From: Cucumis sativus
Taxonomy: Eukaryota > Streptophyta > Magnoliopsida > Cucurbitales > Cucurbitaceae
Length of the DNA: 64,000 nt
NCBI RefSeq assembly: GCF_000004075.3
Contig: NC_026657.2
Coordinates: 13,144,001-13,208,000, forward strand
Reading direction: 5' to 3'
Shown here: piece after piece, positions 22,386-34,972 of the stretch
Position numbering within the stretch: the stretch's first letter is position 1
Layout of the letters: each line of letters starts with the position of its first letter
The notes under the pieces: generated by a model
The model's database searches: none
What the model was told of the DNA's origin: nothing
What the model saw: only the letters and a program-made list of their open reading frames with translations
Position numbers and translations under genes: made by a program

Positions 22386-25300
22386 TCATTCATCATCATC
22401 AGAGCCAGAGCCCTCCGAACTTGAACTCTGCTTATGTGCCTTACCATTGGCAACAGGGCCCTTCTTTTTCACATCTTGTTCATCAGCTTCGTCTTCACTG
22501 TACTCACTCTCGTAATCATCATATTCTTCTTCATCATTTTCCTCTTCCTCTTCAATTCCATCTTCCATGCTTGGTCCTTCTTCTGTCATAAGACTACCAC
22601 GGGTACCCGCACGGGTTCGTTTCAATATTTTCAATTTCAGGTTTGTTTTGTTATCGCAACCGATCCAAGAATCACACAGGCAGTAACAAGTTAAATTGTA
22701 GTTCCCCTCAGCTGGGGCGTGGAACTTGCCCAGAACCAACCTAGACCCTGCTTTTACTTTCTCCACTGCTTCCCTAACTGCAGCACTGGTTTCCCTTACA
22801 CTTGCTCCAGATCCCTCCATTTGTTCCTCAATTGCCTTGGAAGCAGCGGTTATGGCCGTAGCTTCATCCATGAAACTGACCTTCTGATAAAACCACACAT
22901 TGTTTGAATTCGGATCCGCAAGCAAGAACCAGAAATTCTCTTCTTTGTGAAATGGGTAGTAGGGAGCATGTGGGAGAGCACCCACCAACCCGTTTCGTCG
23001 TTCAAGTGTTACCCAAGCCTGAATGGTGACAGTATCACCCTCTTGGATACCTTCTTCACCTTCTGTTTCACATGAGATAGTAACTGTAACTGATGGCATC
23101 ATTTCCAGCACCGTTTCAACATCTTGTACTTCAGCAGGCGAGAATCCACCGACCTGAGCTAGCAGATCGGCACGCTCTTCTTGACCCAGTTTTTGAAGAT
23201 CCTCAAATGCTCTCACTTTCTGCATTAGTACCAAAAAGAAGAAACACGCATTAGAGTGGCAGAAAACTACGGAAGGAATGAAAAGTGAACATAAACACAA
23301 TGCATTTAAGAATAGCAATAGTTTGTTGAACTCCTTGGCTAAAAATAATATAATAAACTACAAGTGGCATACTTCACAATTATGTAGTCCAACCTACCTT
23401 GCGGGCTATCTTTTTGACGACAGCCTCGCTAAAATGCGGCAACTGTAGAAATGGTGCAATACCTTCAGAAGATCCTCCAGTGGCCTTCCTTGAACTGAGA
23501 GGAACAGCCTACATTCAACATGTGATACGGATCAAGATAAATTAATGGTCGCCAAAGCTTGTGTGATATATTCGACAGACAAGGTACATGGGTTCTGCAC
23601 CACTACTGCAGTAATTCTAAAAATAGAAGGATTCCAGATATGCCTTGAAAAGATAATATTCATGTGGCTTCCAAAGCATTTGTGAGAAATTTACAATGAC
23701 AATACCACCATTCAAAATATATTACCTGAATGACACATTGAGTGAGCTCAATGACCCCGGTAGCAGGACGTAGCCATCCTTGTCCTTGGACATTACGTGG
23801 GATCAGTGCCATCTAAGCACAAGAAGATAGTTAAGCATATTAGTTTATCACACATACTTTTTGTCAAATTAGTAAATAGAAAATAAAGAGCTACAAAACC
23901 TTTCTTTAAAAGAATAATAATAATAAGTAACTAGAAAATTAAGAGGTAAAAATCTATCTAGGAACAAAAATGGCATACGACGTGACAGCTTCGTAGAACT
24001 GAAACAAAACCACGTCAAAGATGGAACATCCAGCAAAAACACGGAGAAAATGGAACCATCAAAGTAAAACGAGCTACACACTTAATTACATGATATCATG
24101 ATACAACACAAAACTCAACACTAAATGCAGTTGGTAAAATTCAAAGATATTAAAATACAGCTAACTTTGGACTAGGATTCTTCATCACACCTTCATTAAT
24201 TCTTCAAGAAGGCGAGGAGCAAGTTCCAGCACGTGTTTAAAGTCGGCGTTCAAAGGTGGAGGCAGGTTGGCAAATTCACGAGTTAATTGAGCTTGGATCA
24301 ACAATTGTGTCTGAATGTAGAAGGGCAAAGGTGTAAATCAAAATGGCAAAGGTAAGAACAAATTTAACTCACCAAACAAAGTTGCACTGTGCAGAAATTA
24401 CTTTAACAAGGGCTGGATGTTGCTTCCAAAACTTCGCCTGCTCTTGTTTAATGTTCTTAAGGTCAAGATTCAACTCACTCCTAACTAATCCAAATATCTT
24501 TTGAAGAGGGTCATTATCAGTTCTACGAACTGGCATTTCCACATACTCAGCTGCCTTTATGAAGACATCCATTACTTTGCTGTGTATAGACAAATTTATT
24601 GACAATGTTAAGAAAAAAATAAAAAAGGAAAGTATAGGACTTGCTTCAAGAAAAAGAGCTGAAGAATTTTCTTTAGTTTTGCCATATGATAGTAGACGAA
24701 GATGTCATGTTTTCTTCTAGAATGACAAGAATGTGTAACTAAATAAATTTGAAAGCAGATAAGAAGAATGGTCACGGACATCCCTATCTCTAAAATTGAT
24801 TTAAATTGGATTGTCTAGTCTTTGTTAACCTAAAAACTGAAGACAAGTAAAACTTTTGACCAAAGATACCTTGGTGCCAAAGAAGGCTTCATGAAGTAAT
24901 AATATGTGGAAAGTGTCTGACGCATGACATAGTTTCCAGTGTATTTTGACGACCTTGAAAGATATATAACGGCTATTACCAAGGGCAAGATAATACAAAC
25001 TCCAACAATCCACAGTAAAAGTATCCCACCAGATGCCCCATCAATGTTTAGTAAGAATTGAGGGAGTGCAATTCCCATTTGAAACCCCTGCGTCAAAATA
25101 TTAGCAAATTTAAATTACAAGGGGTCATTTGTCAAAATCTGAAAACCATACAAGACACCAGACAGTTATTCTCGTTTCCTGTGTAAGAAAAAGTTAACTA
25201 ACCTGCTTGCCATCTGGATGGCCATATTTTTCATAATTCTCACGGGATATTGGATCCGTCAAAGCTTGATAAGCCTTAGATATGAACTCCACGAAATATT

Positions 25301-26065
25301 TATGGGCCTCTGAGTATAGGACGCAAAGGACAACGTTAGCCGAGATCTGCAAGGGTTGGAAAATAAATGGAGCAGTATACAATTAAAATACCTAACCTGG
25401 ATCTGGATTTTTATCTGGATGGTATAGGATAGAAAGTCTCCTGTATGCCTTCTTTATGTCAGCCTCTGAAGCCCCCGTTTCCAATCCCAGAATACTAAAT
25501 GGCTCGAAGACTTGAATCTGTGCAATTATCATAAAATTATCTTTCACACCAACATCAAGTATTAGCAAATTTTATGCATGGAGAAAATACTTTAGTTTTA
25601 AAAGAATCAATAGGCAAAACCAAAACAAAATAACACTCGGTAGAAATATAATTTTTTTCCCCATTAATAATTGAACATAATTTACCTCCCGGCTAATATT
25701 TTTAATGTAATAGACCAACACGAACATGAAGATCCAAAGAAGTACTAGTGTCAAGTTGCTATACGTAGAGAAATTTGCTATCTGCAAAATATAACGCAAC
25801 AAACGTTATAAACAGATCTGAAACCTACTATTTGAACTTTGATCAGATAGAAGATTCAGTGTCGTCAAAAAAAACTTACTCGCTTAAATATTGACTTACG
25901 GTACTTCCCTGAACGGGAGCATTCAGCACACTGGCAATGTATAATCTTTGCCTTCTTCGAAGCAGCACGACAAAGCTTAAGAATTGTATAAGGCACCAAA
26001 GGCAGTGCCATTATTGTCAAAATAAAAATTGGAAACAATGCACTATTCTCTTCCGAAGTAGCCAT
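22386..26065 (-). CDS. ERDJ2: ER translocon J-protein ERDJ2 (SEC63 homologue)
   Basis: Ten coding exons: 26065-25880, 25781-25686, 25517-25397, 25309-25203, 25087-24870, 24579-24402, 24310-24191, 23812-23726, 23508-23398 and 23219-22386, giving 685 residues, close to Arabidopsis ERDJ2A. The protein has two early membrane spans (about 10-30 and 70-90) and then a J domain with HPD at 127-129 that activates luminal BiP. A third span follows at about 190-212, then the SEC63/Brl cytosolic domain and a strongly acidic tail. It works with Sec61/Sec62 in bringing proteins into the ER, and the acidic tail is the part that contacts Sec62 in yeast. A 5' UTR intron is likely (donor at 26763, acceptor near 26109), which is common in this family. 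All introns are GT-AG. Convergent with the PPR gene. Confidence 0.96.
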
Positions 26066-26108
26066 TGAAACCTTTTATCAGCAGTGCCTTCCGTCAACTT
26101 TCTACTGT

Positions 26109-26845
26109 CTGAAAAACTAGCTTTGTAATAACATCATAACAATGAGAATAATATAGCATTTCTTTTCTTTTTTTTTTATAGAAATGAAAATAATACAGCA
26201 TATCATAAAGGAGCTTATCCATTCACTTTGAAACCTAAATGAATTTCAGAAACAGAGAAAAGAAGGAATCTTCAAGTTACAAAGAATAACGTGGTTGACC
26301 ATGAATTGTTTGATAATTGCATGCGATTTTGGGAAACTACAGCGTTGAATAAGAAACATAGATCAATAACATCTTCATAATTGTCGAAAAAGTTGAGCAA
26401 CAAGCCATTAACAAAGCAACTAACTCCCACCCAAACTGTTCAATTCCGCCTATAAACCCAACATCCTTCAACCCCAATAATTGATAGAGAGGGAGAAATA
26501 GGGCACGGAACCCATTGAAAATTAAGTATAAACGATTGAAGCTACACCAATCGATACTCAAAGAAAAACATAATTTCGATCCATACGAATCTACATCAAT
26601 CTCATTGAAATCAGTACAGAAACAGCTGCGTCAAAACCCATAATTAATTAAATTAATTCAATCAAACGCATGAAAGTATACGAAAATTGAGAATAGGTGG
26701 TGGATAAATACATAAAATGTCTGATCAAAGGAAGAAATTGAAACGTTAAAAAGAGAGAGCGACCTGAACAAGGGGAAATCGAGTCGGCGATCTGCTAAGC
26801 AAGAGCTAGTTCCGTCTGGTGGCTCCACTACAGAGAGAGTGCTTA
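26109..26845 (-). promoter_or_regulatory. 5' leader of ERDJ2 with probable leader intron
   Basis: Read on the minus strand, a GC-richer stretch at 26845-26764 ends TTCAG and is followed by GTCGCT, a usable donor. TTTTTCAG ends at 26109, followed by about 40 bases to the ATG. This suggests one non-coding exon and a leader intron of about 650 bases. The exact transcription start is not visible. Confidence 0.5.
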
Positions 26846-26949
26846 TTGGGAGAAGAAAAATTGAATGAATTAAAAAAAACGAAAAATAAATATTAATATT
26901 TCTTTTCTTTTATTTTATTTATTTAATTTCAAGTCTGAGATCCAAAACG

Positions 26950-27000
26950 AAAAAAAAAAAAAAAAAAAAGAAGAAGAAGAAGAAGAAGAAGAAGAAGAAG
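26950..27000. repeat. Poly(A) and (AAG)n microsatellite
   Basis: About twenty A residues run into ten or eleven AAG units. It lies about 100-150 bases upstream of the presumed ERDJ2 leader, and it would be variable between lines. Confidence 0.9.
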
Positions 27001-27424
27001 GAAAAAAAAAAGAATAGAATCTGGTTTTTCTTTTTCCAACTTTAGACCTGAAAGATCGACGGCCGGTATTGATGAATTGATATCTATTCATAATTCATAT
27101 CCTCCTATTCTATGGTTGTTTAATATTAGATGGAAAACGGATAATTATCTCACAAGAAAAGCAAAGCAAATAATTTTTAAAAAAAATGACGCAAGATTGC
27201 GAAAAATCGGCCAATGGGAAGAGCGTTCTATCACAGGTGGCAAGCATATATGGATCCACGTATTTCAAATAATATATATAAGGTCGATTTCAATTGATAT
27301 TTTATAAAATAAATAGAATAATTTATTTAAAATAAAATGAGTGTAAAAACACTTTATGATTTTTAACCAATTAAGACGTCTTTTGTGTTATTTTGTCTGT
27401 ATAATAAATCTTATTATAGTACCA

Positions 27425-27545
27425 TTGAAATATTTGAACACGGGCATGATAGGTTAACTAACACAAATCTACCTCATTGATCTCGAGGTCATAAGATCGA
27501 ATCCCACCCCAAAGTTATTGAAGAGAAAAATTTAGATTTGATTAT
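27425..27545 (+). repeat. Possible tRNA-derived SINE remnant
   Basis: 'gataggttaactaaca' and, about 50 bases later, 'agatcgaatccca' resemble the A and B boxes of a tRNA promoter (B box usually GGTTCGANTCC). Plant SINE remnants have this spacing and a phrase like 'gaggtcataagatcgaatccc'. No tail or target duplication was found. Confidence 0.35.
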
Positions 27546-28019
27546 TACCTTCATGTTCTTTTACATTATGTATTTGTTAATACTTTGAGTTTGAGTTTGA
27601 TTATTAAATATTATAATTTACAGGTATAGAAAATTATTAAAATCATTCCAATTTACATATGGAATTAGAGAATTAAAAAATGACTGTGCCTTTTGAAACG
27701 ATAATTCAGGCACATGTACCAAATTCTAATATTGCTACTGTACTTCCCTTTTTTTTTTCTCTAACTATACTCTGTTGACATCGCCCCTATTTTTATTTAG
27801 TTAGTTTGAAATAAAGATGGGCAGTTTATTTGTTTGTTTTTAGTTATATTCATTGGGAGTTTTGGATGAATATTTTTCTTTTCTTTTTGCTTGTTTTAAG
27901 ATTCTTAGACATTTTTGAAGAACAAACTTTTTTTAACTAAATATTTGTCCAATGGTACCCTTTTTTCGCTCTTAGTTTAGGATCTAAGAAAATCGTGAAT
28001 TTCAAGGCTCGCCAATAAA
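27546..28019. other. AT-rich spacer
   Basis: T-rich low-complexity sequence without an open frame or clear repeat. Confidence 0.5.
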
Positions 28020-28025
28020 CTTTAG

Positions 28026-28217
28026 TCGTTATTTTGAAAATGGGCTTAATAAACATAGGATTTAGGTAGGCCCATTAAGAGTAAGAGTAGCTGTTTTGAA
28101 ACATGGCTTTGAGACCCAATAAGTTCAACTACGAACAAGTCGTCATTTTCAAAATGGGGCTTTAGGAAGGCCTGGTAAGAGTCATCGTTTTGAAACTGGG
28201 CTTTGAGGCCCAATAAG
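28026..28217 (+). promoter_or_regulatory. NDUFA5 promoter: duplicated block with site II elements
   Basis: Two diverged copies of a block of about 80-105 bases (28027-28132 and 28141-28217) each contain a bit like 'attttgaaaatgggctt' and end 'cccaataag'. Together they hold four TGGGCT/TGGGCC motifs, at 28041, 28069 (reverse), 28197 and 28207 (reverse), 125-296 bases before the ATG. Such site II elements are bound by TCP factors and are typical of plant genes for mitochondrial respiratory proteins. Confidence 0.65.
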
Positions 28218-28336
28218 ATCGATCCCGTTCTAGTCAATCTCAACAGCGAGAGAATGGCCCCTCCATCCTCCTGAAGCGACTGGCTCGTTACCACTGAGAA
28301 GCGTGATCAAGAGGAAGAGACAAGAGTTTTCCGACG

Positions 28337-29750
28337 ATGTTCCTGCGAGCGATCGGACGGCCATTATTGGCCAAAGTGAAGCAAACGACGGGGATCGTCG
28401 GTCTGGATGTTGTTCCCAACGCCCGAGAGGTCTTGATCGGCCTTTACAGTAAAACCCTAAAGGAGATCCAGGCCGTCCCCGAGGACGAAGGATACCGTAA
28501 GGCGGTTGAGAGCTTTACGCGGCACCGCTTGAAGGTCTGCCAGGAAGAAGAGGATTGGGAGAATATCGAGAAGCGGCTTGGCTGTGGTCAGGTCGAGGAG
28601 CTAATCGAGGAGGCCCAGGACGAGCTCAAACTCATTGGTAAAATGATCGGTATGTGTTCAATTCATTGCCACCAAAATTTTAAGTTTACGAATTTGTGAA
28701 ATTTTGTTGTCTGTAGATTTTCATTTCATTTTCTCGTCCTGTCTGTGTCTGGTTAGGATGGAATGTAAGAATTGGAAAAGGGAGGCATCAGGATTTGTAA
28801 TCATATTTACATTTTTGCATTCCATTAGAATGACGAAAAAACATCTTCCCCCATGCCTTAGAGGATAAAAATTAACGACTTTCAAGGATTGAGAGTCAAG
28901 GAATGAAATTTGCATCTTGTTGCACTGAAAAACTTGGGCCACACCCATCAATTAGACCGTGTTTATCCTTCTTCCGTTCTACCCTTTTCTCATCTCGTCG
29001 AACCATTTTCCTTATCGCATAGCAGCAATATTTGATTTTCCTTTCGTCTTAACCTAAGATATTAGCTATCAAAATTGTCTAGGTATCTATTCATTTTACA
29101 GGAGTGGTATAAAGCTTCTTCAATGTATGAATCTCAGGTCCTTCGCTGGTCTTTAGCCACGATTTAGACTATTGGATCACCACTTGACCCATTAATATCT
29201 CTGAACTTTTTGAAGTTCGTCTTTTGTTCTCACTAAGGTGGATGAAAGTGCCATTTTGCAAAAGTCAACCTGGACTTATCAACTAGACAAGAAGCTTGAA
29301 ATTCTTCACTAACGACAGAAATTATTTTCATACTGATTCACTGGCACTATATTTCTTTCTTTCCTCAATCTTAAGGAGGTTTGTTTGTTCAGCTTTTTAG
29401 TTTGATTGAGAGTGATTACTAGTTTGCCTAACTTGTCTGGTCTATTGCATTTGGAGAACACTTGAACTATTCCAGATATGGATCTTTGTAGAAATCTGTC
29501 AGTTCAACACAATTTGTTGGTGTTGTTTTAGTGATTAGTTTACTTCAACTATGCAGAGTGGGATCCCTGGGGTGTTCCTGATGACTACGAATGTGAAGTG
29601 ATCGAGAATGATGCTCCAGTACCGAAGCACATTCCTTTGCACCGACCAGGCCCTCTCCCTGAAGAGTTTTACAAGACGCTGGAGGCCATTAGTGGTGATA
29701 GTACTAAAAAAGTAGAGACACCCGAGAAAGCATCTCAGGTGACAGAATGA
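28337..29750 (+). CDS. NDUFA5: Mitochondrial complex I subunit NDUFA5 (B13)
   Basis: Two exons, 28337-28649 and 29557-29750, joined in phase 1 give 168 residues, the usual plant length. The start MFLRAIGRPLLAKVKQTTGI has the conserved block KTTGIVGLxVxPxAxxxLxxLY of the family, followed by VPEDEGYRKAVESFTRHRLK, a helical part and, after the intron, WDPWGVPDDYECEV and HIPLHRPGPLPEEFYKTL. It is an accessory subunit of the peripheral arm of NADH dehydrogenase in the mitochondrial matrix. The 907-base intron is ordinary GT-AG. The N terminus is not an obvious cleavable presequence, as is normal for this subunit. The Arabidopsis counterpart is, as I recall, At5g52840. Confidence 0.95.
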
Positions 29751-31836
29751 CCTCTTTTTCATCATTTGAAGGATTCGAGTTTCGGATCCCGTTCTTTGTT
29801 TTTGGCTTTGATGTTATCTATTTTTGCTTGTTCCCCGATAGAGTGCCTGTATGCAGGGATTGTTCACAAAGTCATGTGTTTCAATAATCTCTATCCAATG
29901 TTGGAATTACATAAATTCACTTTTTCATTGCCTTGTTTACTTTTTACCGTGGACATCAAACCCCGTCATGGTTGGACTTTAGAATGAGCAATATTAAATT
30001 TAATTTTCCTACCATCTAAATACAAACTCTATAACTTTTTCCTGATTCGGAGGATAAATGATGATCAAATCAATAGCAGAAGAAGAGTTTGAGAATCATA
30101 GTTGTTTTGATATGTATTATTTAGGAATTCTAACTAAATAATGGAATTGTAACTAACTTTTATTGGATATCATTTATTAAATGGTTTTGTCTATCTATCA
30201 TGATGAAGCAATGAATCTCACTACGTAATTCTAACCAATCTTGATGTAGAGTAGAGTCTCATTCTAAGATTTCACAAGAGTTAAGTTTACGAGTTTTTGC
30301 ACTAAAATCGTGTCAGTTGGATTCATCGTACAATTTTGTTGGCAGCAAAGATGAATCATGTGGGTTATAAGCTGAAGTCCTCTTCTTGCCACATTTTCTC
30401 CAAGTAGCACGATTCACATAGAATTTACACATTCTGCCTCAGGTGCCATGGATTCGACAATTTCCATTGCCTACCCTAGTTGTCCAACATGGCATAAGAG
30501 ATCAACCATACAAACATATCGATTTAATTCCAAAGAGATCAACCATACAAACATATCGATTTAATTCCAGCTCTATAATATGTGTTGCTTTTAATATGTG
30601 TTGCTTTCATAGAGTGAAAGTAGATAAACAAAACTACTTTGACTGCAATCTGAAATCATCAACAAGAATGTGATAGAATTAGGCTTTAGGTCAATTAATC
30701 TCATTATTGTCGAAGGTAGAGAGAGTATATACTACTTTTTACTACTAAAAAATAACAATGGAATTGTTTCCAAATTTCAACAATTCAGAGTGAAGGAATT
30801 TGGCTACACTCCTGCTGCAAAAATATCTATAACAATTTCGTTCACAGCCATGCTCACAAGACCATATGTTAAATAAATCCAACAAATAACACTTTATAAG
30901 TAGAGAACAAATTAGCATTCTAAGCTTTGGTTGTCAAGTTATGAGCTATGATATTGTGAGACCAATGAATATGGGGAAATAAATAGCCTCCGAAACTTCA
31001 CCATGTTTATTATTTGACTTGATTGTTGTTAATTTGTCGGAATAAATTATTTTTCATATTAAGTATTTGTGTCTACCAACTTTGGTTTGAAAATCTAATC
31101 TATAGAGAAATATTCTTTTTACACTTTTGGGAATATACATTTATGGATTTTTATATTTTCACTGCCCCTTAATTTATTTCGTTGCTGTGATCTTATTTAA
31201 TTTATTTAGTTTTGAATTCGTTAGAACTGATTTGAATTTTTTCCCATTTTAATTAAATATTTTTATTTAGATGAGAATTAAATAAATAAAACTATGTGTT
31301 CTGTCCCCCACTAACATAAGGGTTCGGCTTCAAGTGTTGGGATTTAAAATTAATTATCGTAAAATCAAAGGTTTAAAATTAATGATTTTGCTACAATGAT
31401 TTGAATTAAATATAGATATATACACACTAAAGTATCTTTACCATTCAACTTTTTCCTTGGATTGTGGTCATCGTAAAAAATACAATTGAATAGAAATACA
31501 TTCACTCTACACTTTTATCTTCTCCTTACTCTGGCTTTTATTATTATCTTGTTGTTTTACACCAAGGTTATTTATTTGTTTTTGCTTTTTCCGTTTCTAG
31601 AAAATTCGATCAAAGAAAAAAAAAAAAAGACCTAAAGTTCAAGGTTCTTGACTTCCTGTATAATCTAACGTTGTGTCATCAAATACCTTACCTTAGTCTA
31701 CCGATTGTGGCATTGCTCTTAATAGCCTTTTATCATTTATCACGACTTCAAGTCAATCAAATTCTTTCAAAAAAGCAACCCGATCTTTCTCCTTCCCCTC
31801 CCTCCAGAACCTTCCGACGCTTCAACTCTCTCTACC
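29751..31836. other. Spacer between NDUFA5 and SGT1
   Basis: The first 300 bases are the 3' untranslated region and end of NDUFA5. The rest is AT-rich and has no gene. It contains two small tandem duplications (30499-30608). The last 300 bases must hold the SGT1 promoter. They include a pyrimidine-rich leader and AGAACCTTCC (31806-31815), which has the form of a minimal heat-shock element 22 bases before the SGT1 ATG. Confidence 0.5.
30499..30608. repeat. Two adjacent short tandem duplications (37 bp and 16 bp)
   Basis: A 37-bp unit around 'accatacaaacatatcg' occurs at 30499 and 30536 with no changes seen. Right after it 'aatatgtgttgctttt' is repeated with one change. The near identity implies recent slippage or repair copying. 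Confidence 0.85.
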
Positions 31837-34800
31837 ATGGCGTCCGATCTCGAAGCCAAGGCCAAGGAAGCCTTTATCGACGACCACTTCGAACTTTCCG
31901 TCGACCTCTACACTCAGGCTATTGCTCTCAGTCCCAAGAAATCCGAGCTTTATGTTGACCGCGCTCAGGCCAACATCAAACTCGGCCATTACACTGGTAC
32001 TTCTTCTCTCTTCTCTCTTCTCTATTTCCTTCCAGTTTCATGTTTCTTACTATGTAATGCCCCCTTTAATTGACTCTGTAAAGTATAGGATTGCGCGAAT
32101 CAGAGTCTTTGATCGGATTTTTACTTCTTTTGGTTATGATTTGTACTAAAAAAACTTTACTTCTCTTCAATTTTTCTGTTCTTTTGAAGAAGTTAATGTT
32201 AAGAGCTAAGTAGATTCGAGAAGTTTTTGGACGAGTCGATTCGTTTATGGTTTCTATTTGAAGTTTTGCAGTCCAATCCCTCGGGTTTTGGTTCTGGGAT
32301 TAATTTAGGATTATATGACTTTTCAAGTGTTCAAAAAAGTGTTTTTAAGTGACAAAACAACGATTTTGAGCACTAAGAAACAATTAATAAGAGTTATTGT
32401 TTTCTTTATTTATTTTAATGATTCGGGTTTATGTTTGTAGAGACTGTTGCGGATGCTAACAAAGCAATTGAACTTGACCCTTCAAATTCAAAAGCATACT
32501 TGCGTAAAGGGTAAGCTTCTTTTCTTTCTTTCGTAGCTTCTGATGATGTTCTATTTAATTCTCAAGAGTCTAAGAGTATAATGTTTTTAAGAGCTGATGC
32601 AACTTTGTGTGAAATTCATATGGATATTTGAAACGTGGTGGATTATTTATTTAATTCTTGAATCACGTTCTAAGTAGTGTTGAAATATGCATATCTATAT
32701 GGTTTTTGTTCTTCTTGTATTTATCTTTGTTACAGCACTGCATGTATGAAGCTTGAGGAGTATCAAACAGCAAAGGCTGCTTTGGAGACAGGCTCTGCTT
32801 TAGCCCCAGGAGATTCAAGATTCACGAATTTAATAAAAGAATGTGAAAAACTCATTGCTGGTATGGGCTGCGTGATAATATACCAGTTTAAATTTGTGGC
32901 TTAGGATGCTAGATAGTCTTTGCAAAGTTTTTGTTATGTCTAAACACAGTTCTTTTTCTGGTAGTTGACATCACTGACTATTATTTGGAAAAAGCATTTA
33001 CATTTTTTTCCAATTCATGGATGCCCCCATTTTCATAACAGAGGAAATGGGCGATCTTACACAGGAATCTGTGGAAAATGATGTTCAGGAAACTGTTAAA
33101 TCAAGTGCTGACATTGTACCCGTGAGTGATCAACTGCATCAAGCGACAATAGAAGTCAAACCAAAATTCAGGTTGCTGCTCTTTGTCGGTTTCTTGTAGG
33201 AGTAAATATTTTCTCTCTTTATCTTTTGCAGTTCTTTTTTTTTTTTTGGTCTTCCTCTTTGGTACTTTATTTATATGGTATTCCTTTACAAGGATGCATC
33301 ACAAGATAGATGGTAACCTAACTAGTCATAGTTTCTGCGAAATACTCATGCAGGCACGAATATTATCAGAAACCAGAAGAAGTAGTTGTGACCATATTTG
33401 CTAAGGGTATACCAGCTGAAAATGTTGCTGTTCAGTTTGGTGAACAAATTGTATGACTATAATTGAATGTTCATTTTTCGAATATGTTTCAAAATCTTGA
33501 ATATTTGGACAGACTTACTGAAATTTTAATTGCTTGTTTGCAGCTAAGTGTTACTATTGATCTTCCTGGTGAAGATGCATATTGTTTTCAGGCTCGTTTA
33601 TTTGGGAAGGTATTCCTGATTTTTAGCATTTAATTTTTAAGAGACAGACAATGGGTTCTATTTGATATCCAAAACAAGATGGGATGTTGTAAATGTTGAG
33701 AAGTGTCTTCGATTAATGTAGTAATCTTCACTCTATTTTCTTTCTTCCCATTGCAATGGATTGGTTTCCTTAGACTTATTTTTTTTTATTTGAGCATTTG
33801 TTTACTTCAGCAACATGAATATTATGCTTATCTATGCCTCTAACTTCAATTAGAAATCTTATGTTTGGTGTTTGGTTGTCGCAAACAGATAATACGTGAG
33901 AAGTGCAAATTTTTTGTGTTATCAACGAAAATTGAAATTCGTCTTGTGAAAGCTGAGCAAATACACTGGACGTCTCTGGAATTCTCCAAGGAGAACAGAA
34001 TTATCCCGAGTATTAGTGTCCCCTGTAAGTGAATTCGTACCCTGTACACTCTTTCATTTAACTGATTATAGGTTTTACACTGTAGCATGGACTGATCTGT
34101 ACTCTTCGTTCAATGCTTAATATGCTTGAAGCCTCGAATTTGGCATCTAAAAATTGTGAACAAAAATATGTGATCTGTGATCTGTTTTATATGCTGTCGC
34201 ATATTGACTATATCAAAATGAAAGTAACCAATAATTTTGGTTCATATCACAACTCGTTATTAGAGATCAATCCTGAACGTGCAGATTGGTAAATGGTTTT
34301 GCAGACTGTGTTTCGAGGTGTAGCTTTCATTTATGCTTTAAAATGTGTGCAGTTTTGGTTGCCTTATTTCATGTTCCTGTAGACTATCATGCATTTGGTT
34401 TCATTCTTATGCAATGCCGACGAGGGGTTTTTACATATTTGTAACGTCTGGTGTCTCATGTTTTATTTTTGCGGAGTTTGATCAAAGCTTGTGATATTTT
34501 GCAGCTAGTGGATCGCAGAGACCTTCCTACCCCTCCTCTAAGCCAAGAAGAGATTGGGATAAGATTGAAGCTGAAGTGAAAAAGGAGGTCTGATTACTCT
34601 GGTATTTTTCCTCAATATTCCTTGTGGGGAAATGAATTTAATCGTATTTGTTACATTTTAGGAGAAAGACGAAAAACTAGAAGGCGATGCGGCATTGAAC
34701 AAGTTTTTCCGAGACATATACGGAGATGCTGATGAGGATACAAAAAGGGCCATGGAAAAATCATTTGTAAGGCTTCCTGAAGTACTTTTACATGTCTAAT

Positions 34801-34972
34801 CACCCTGTTTTGGTATTGTAATTTTAGGAAACTGTTCTTGTCCGATTGGTTAATTTTCTTTGTTCTTTAGGTGGAATCAAACGGCACGGTCCTGTCGACA
34901 AATTGGAAGGAAGTGGGATCAAAGAAGGTTGAAGGTAGCCCTCCAGATGGTATGGAATTGAAGAAATGGTAG
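31837..34972 (+). CDS. SGT1: SGT1, co-chaperone of HSP90
   Basis: Ten exons: 31837-31996, 32441-32510, 32736-32860, 33042-33171, 33354-33450, 33544-33609, 33889-34024, 34505-34587, 34662-34766 and 34871-34972. They give 357 residues with no stop. Order: TPR domain (about 1-118), variable linker (119-161), CS domain (about 162-250, starting [18 protein letters not shown], the HSP90 N-domain binding fold) and the SGS domain (about 275-357, [18 protein letters not shown] and ending GMELKKW). Plant SGT1 works with HSP90 and RAR1 to stabilise NLR immune receptors and also joins SCF ubiquitin ligases in auxin and jasmonate responses. Both known plant SGT1 proteins have exactly this layout. The gene is spliced and complete, so it is likely a working copy and not a retrocopy. 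A heat-shock-element-like sequence lies in its leader. Confidence 0.97.
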
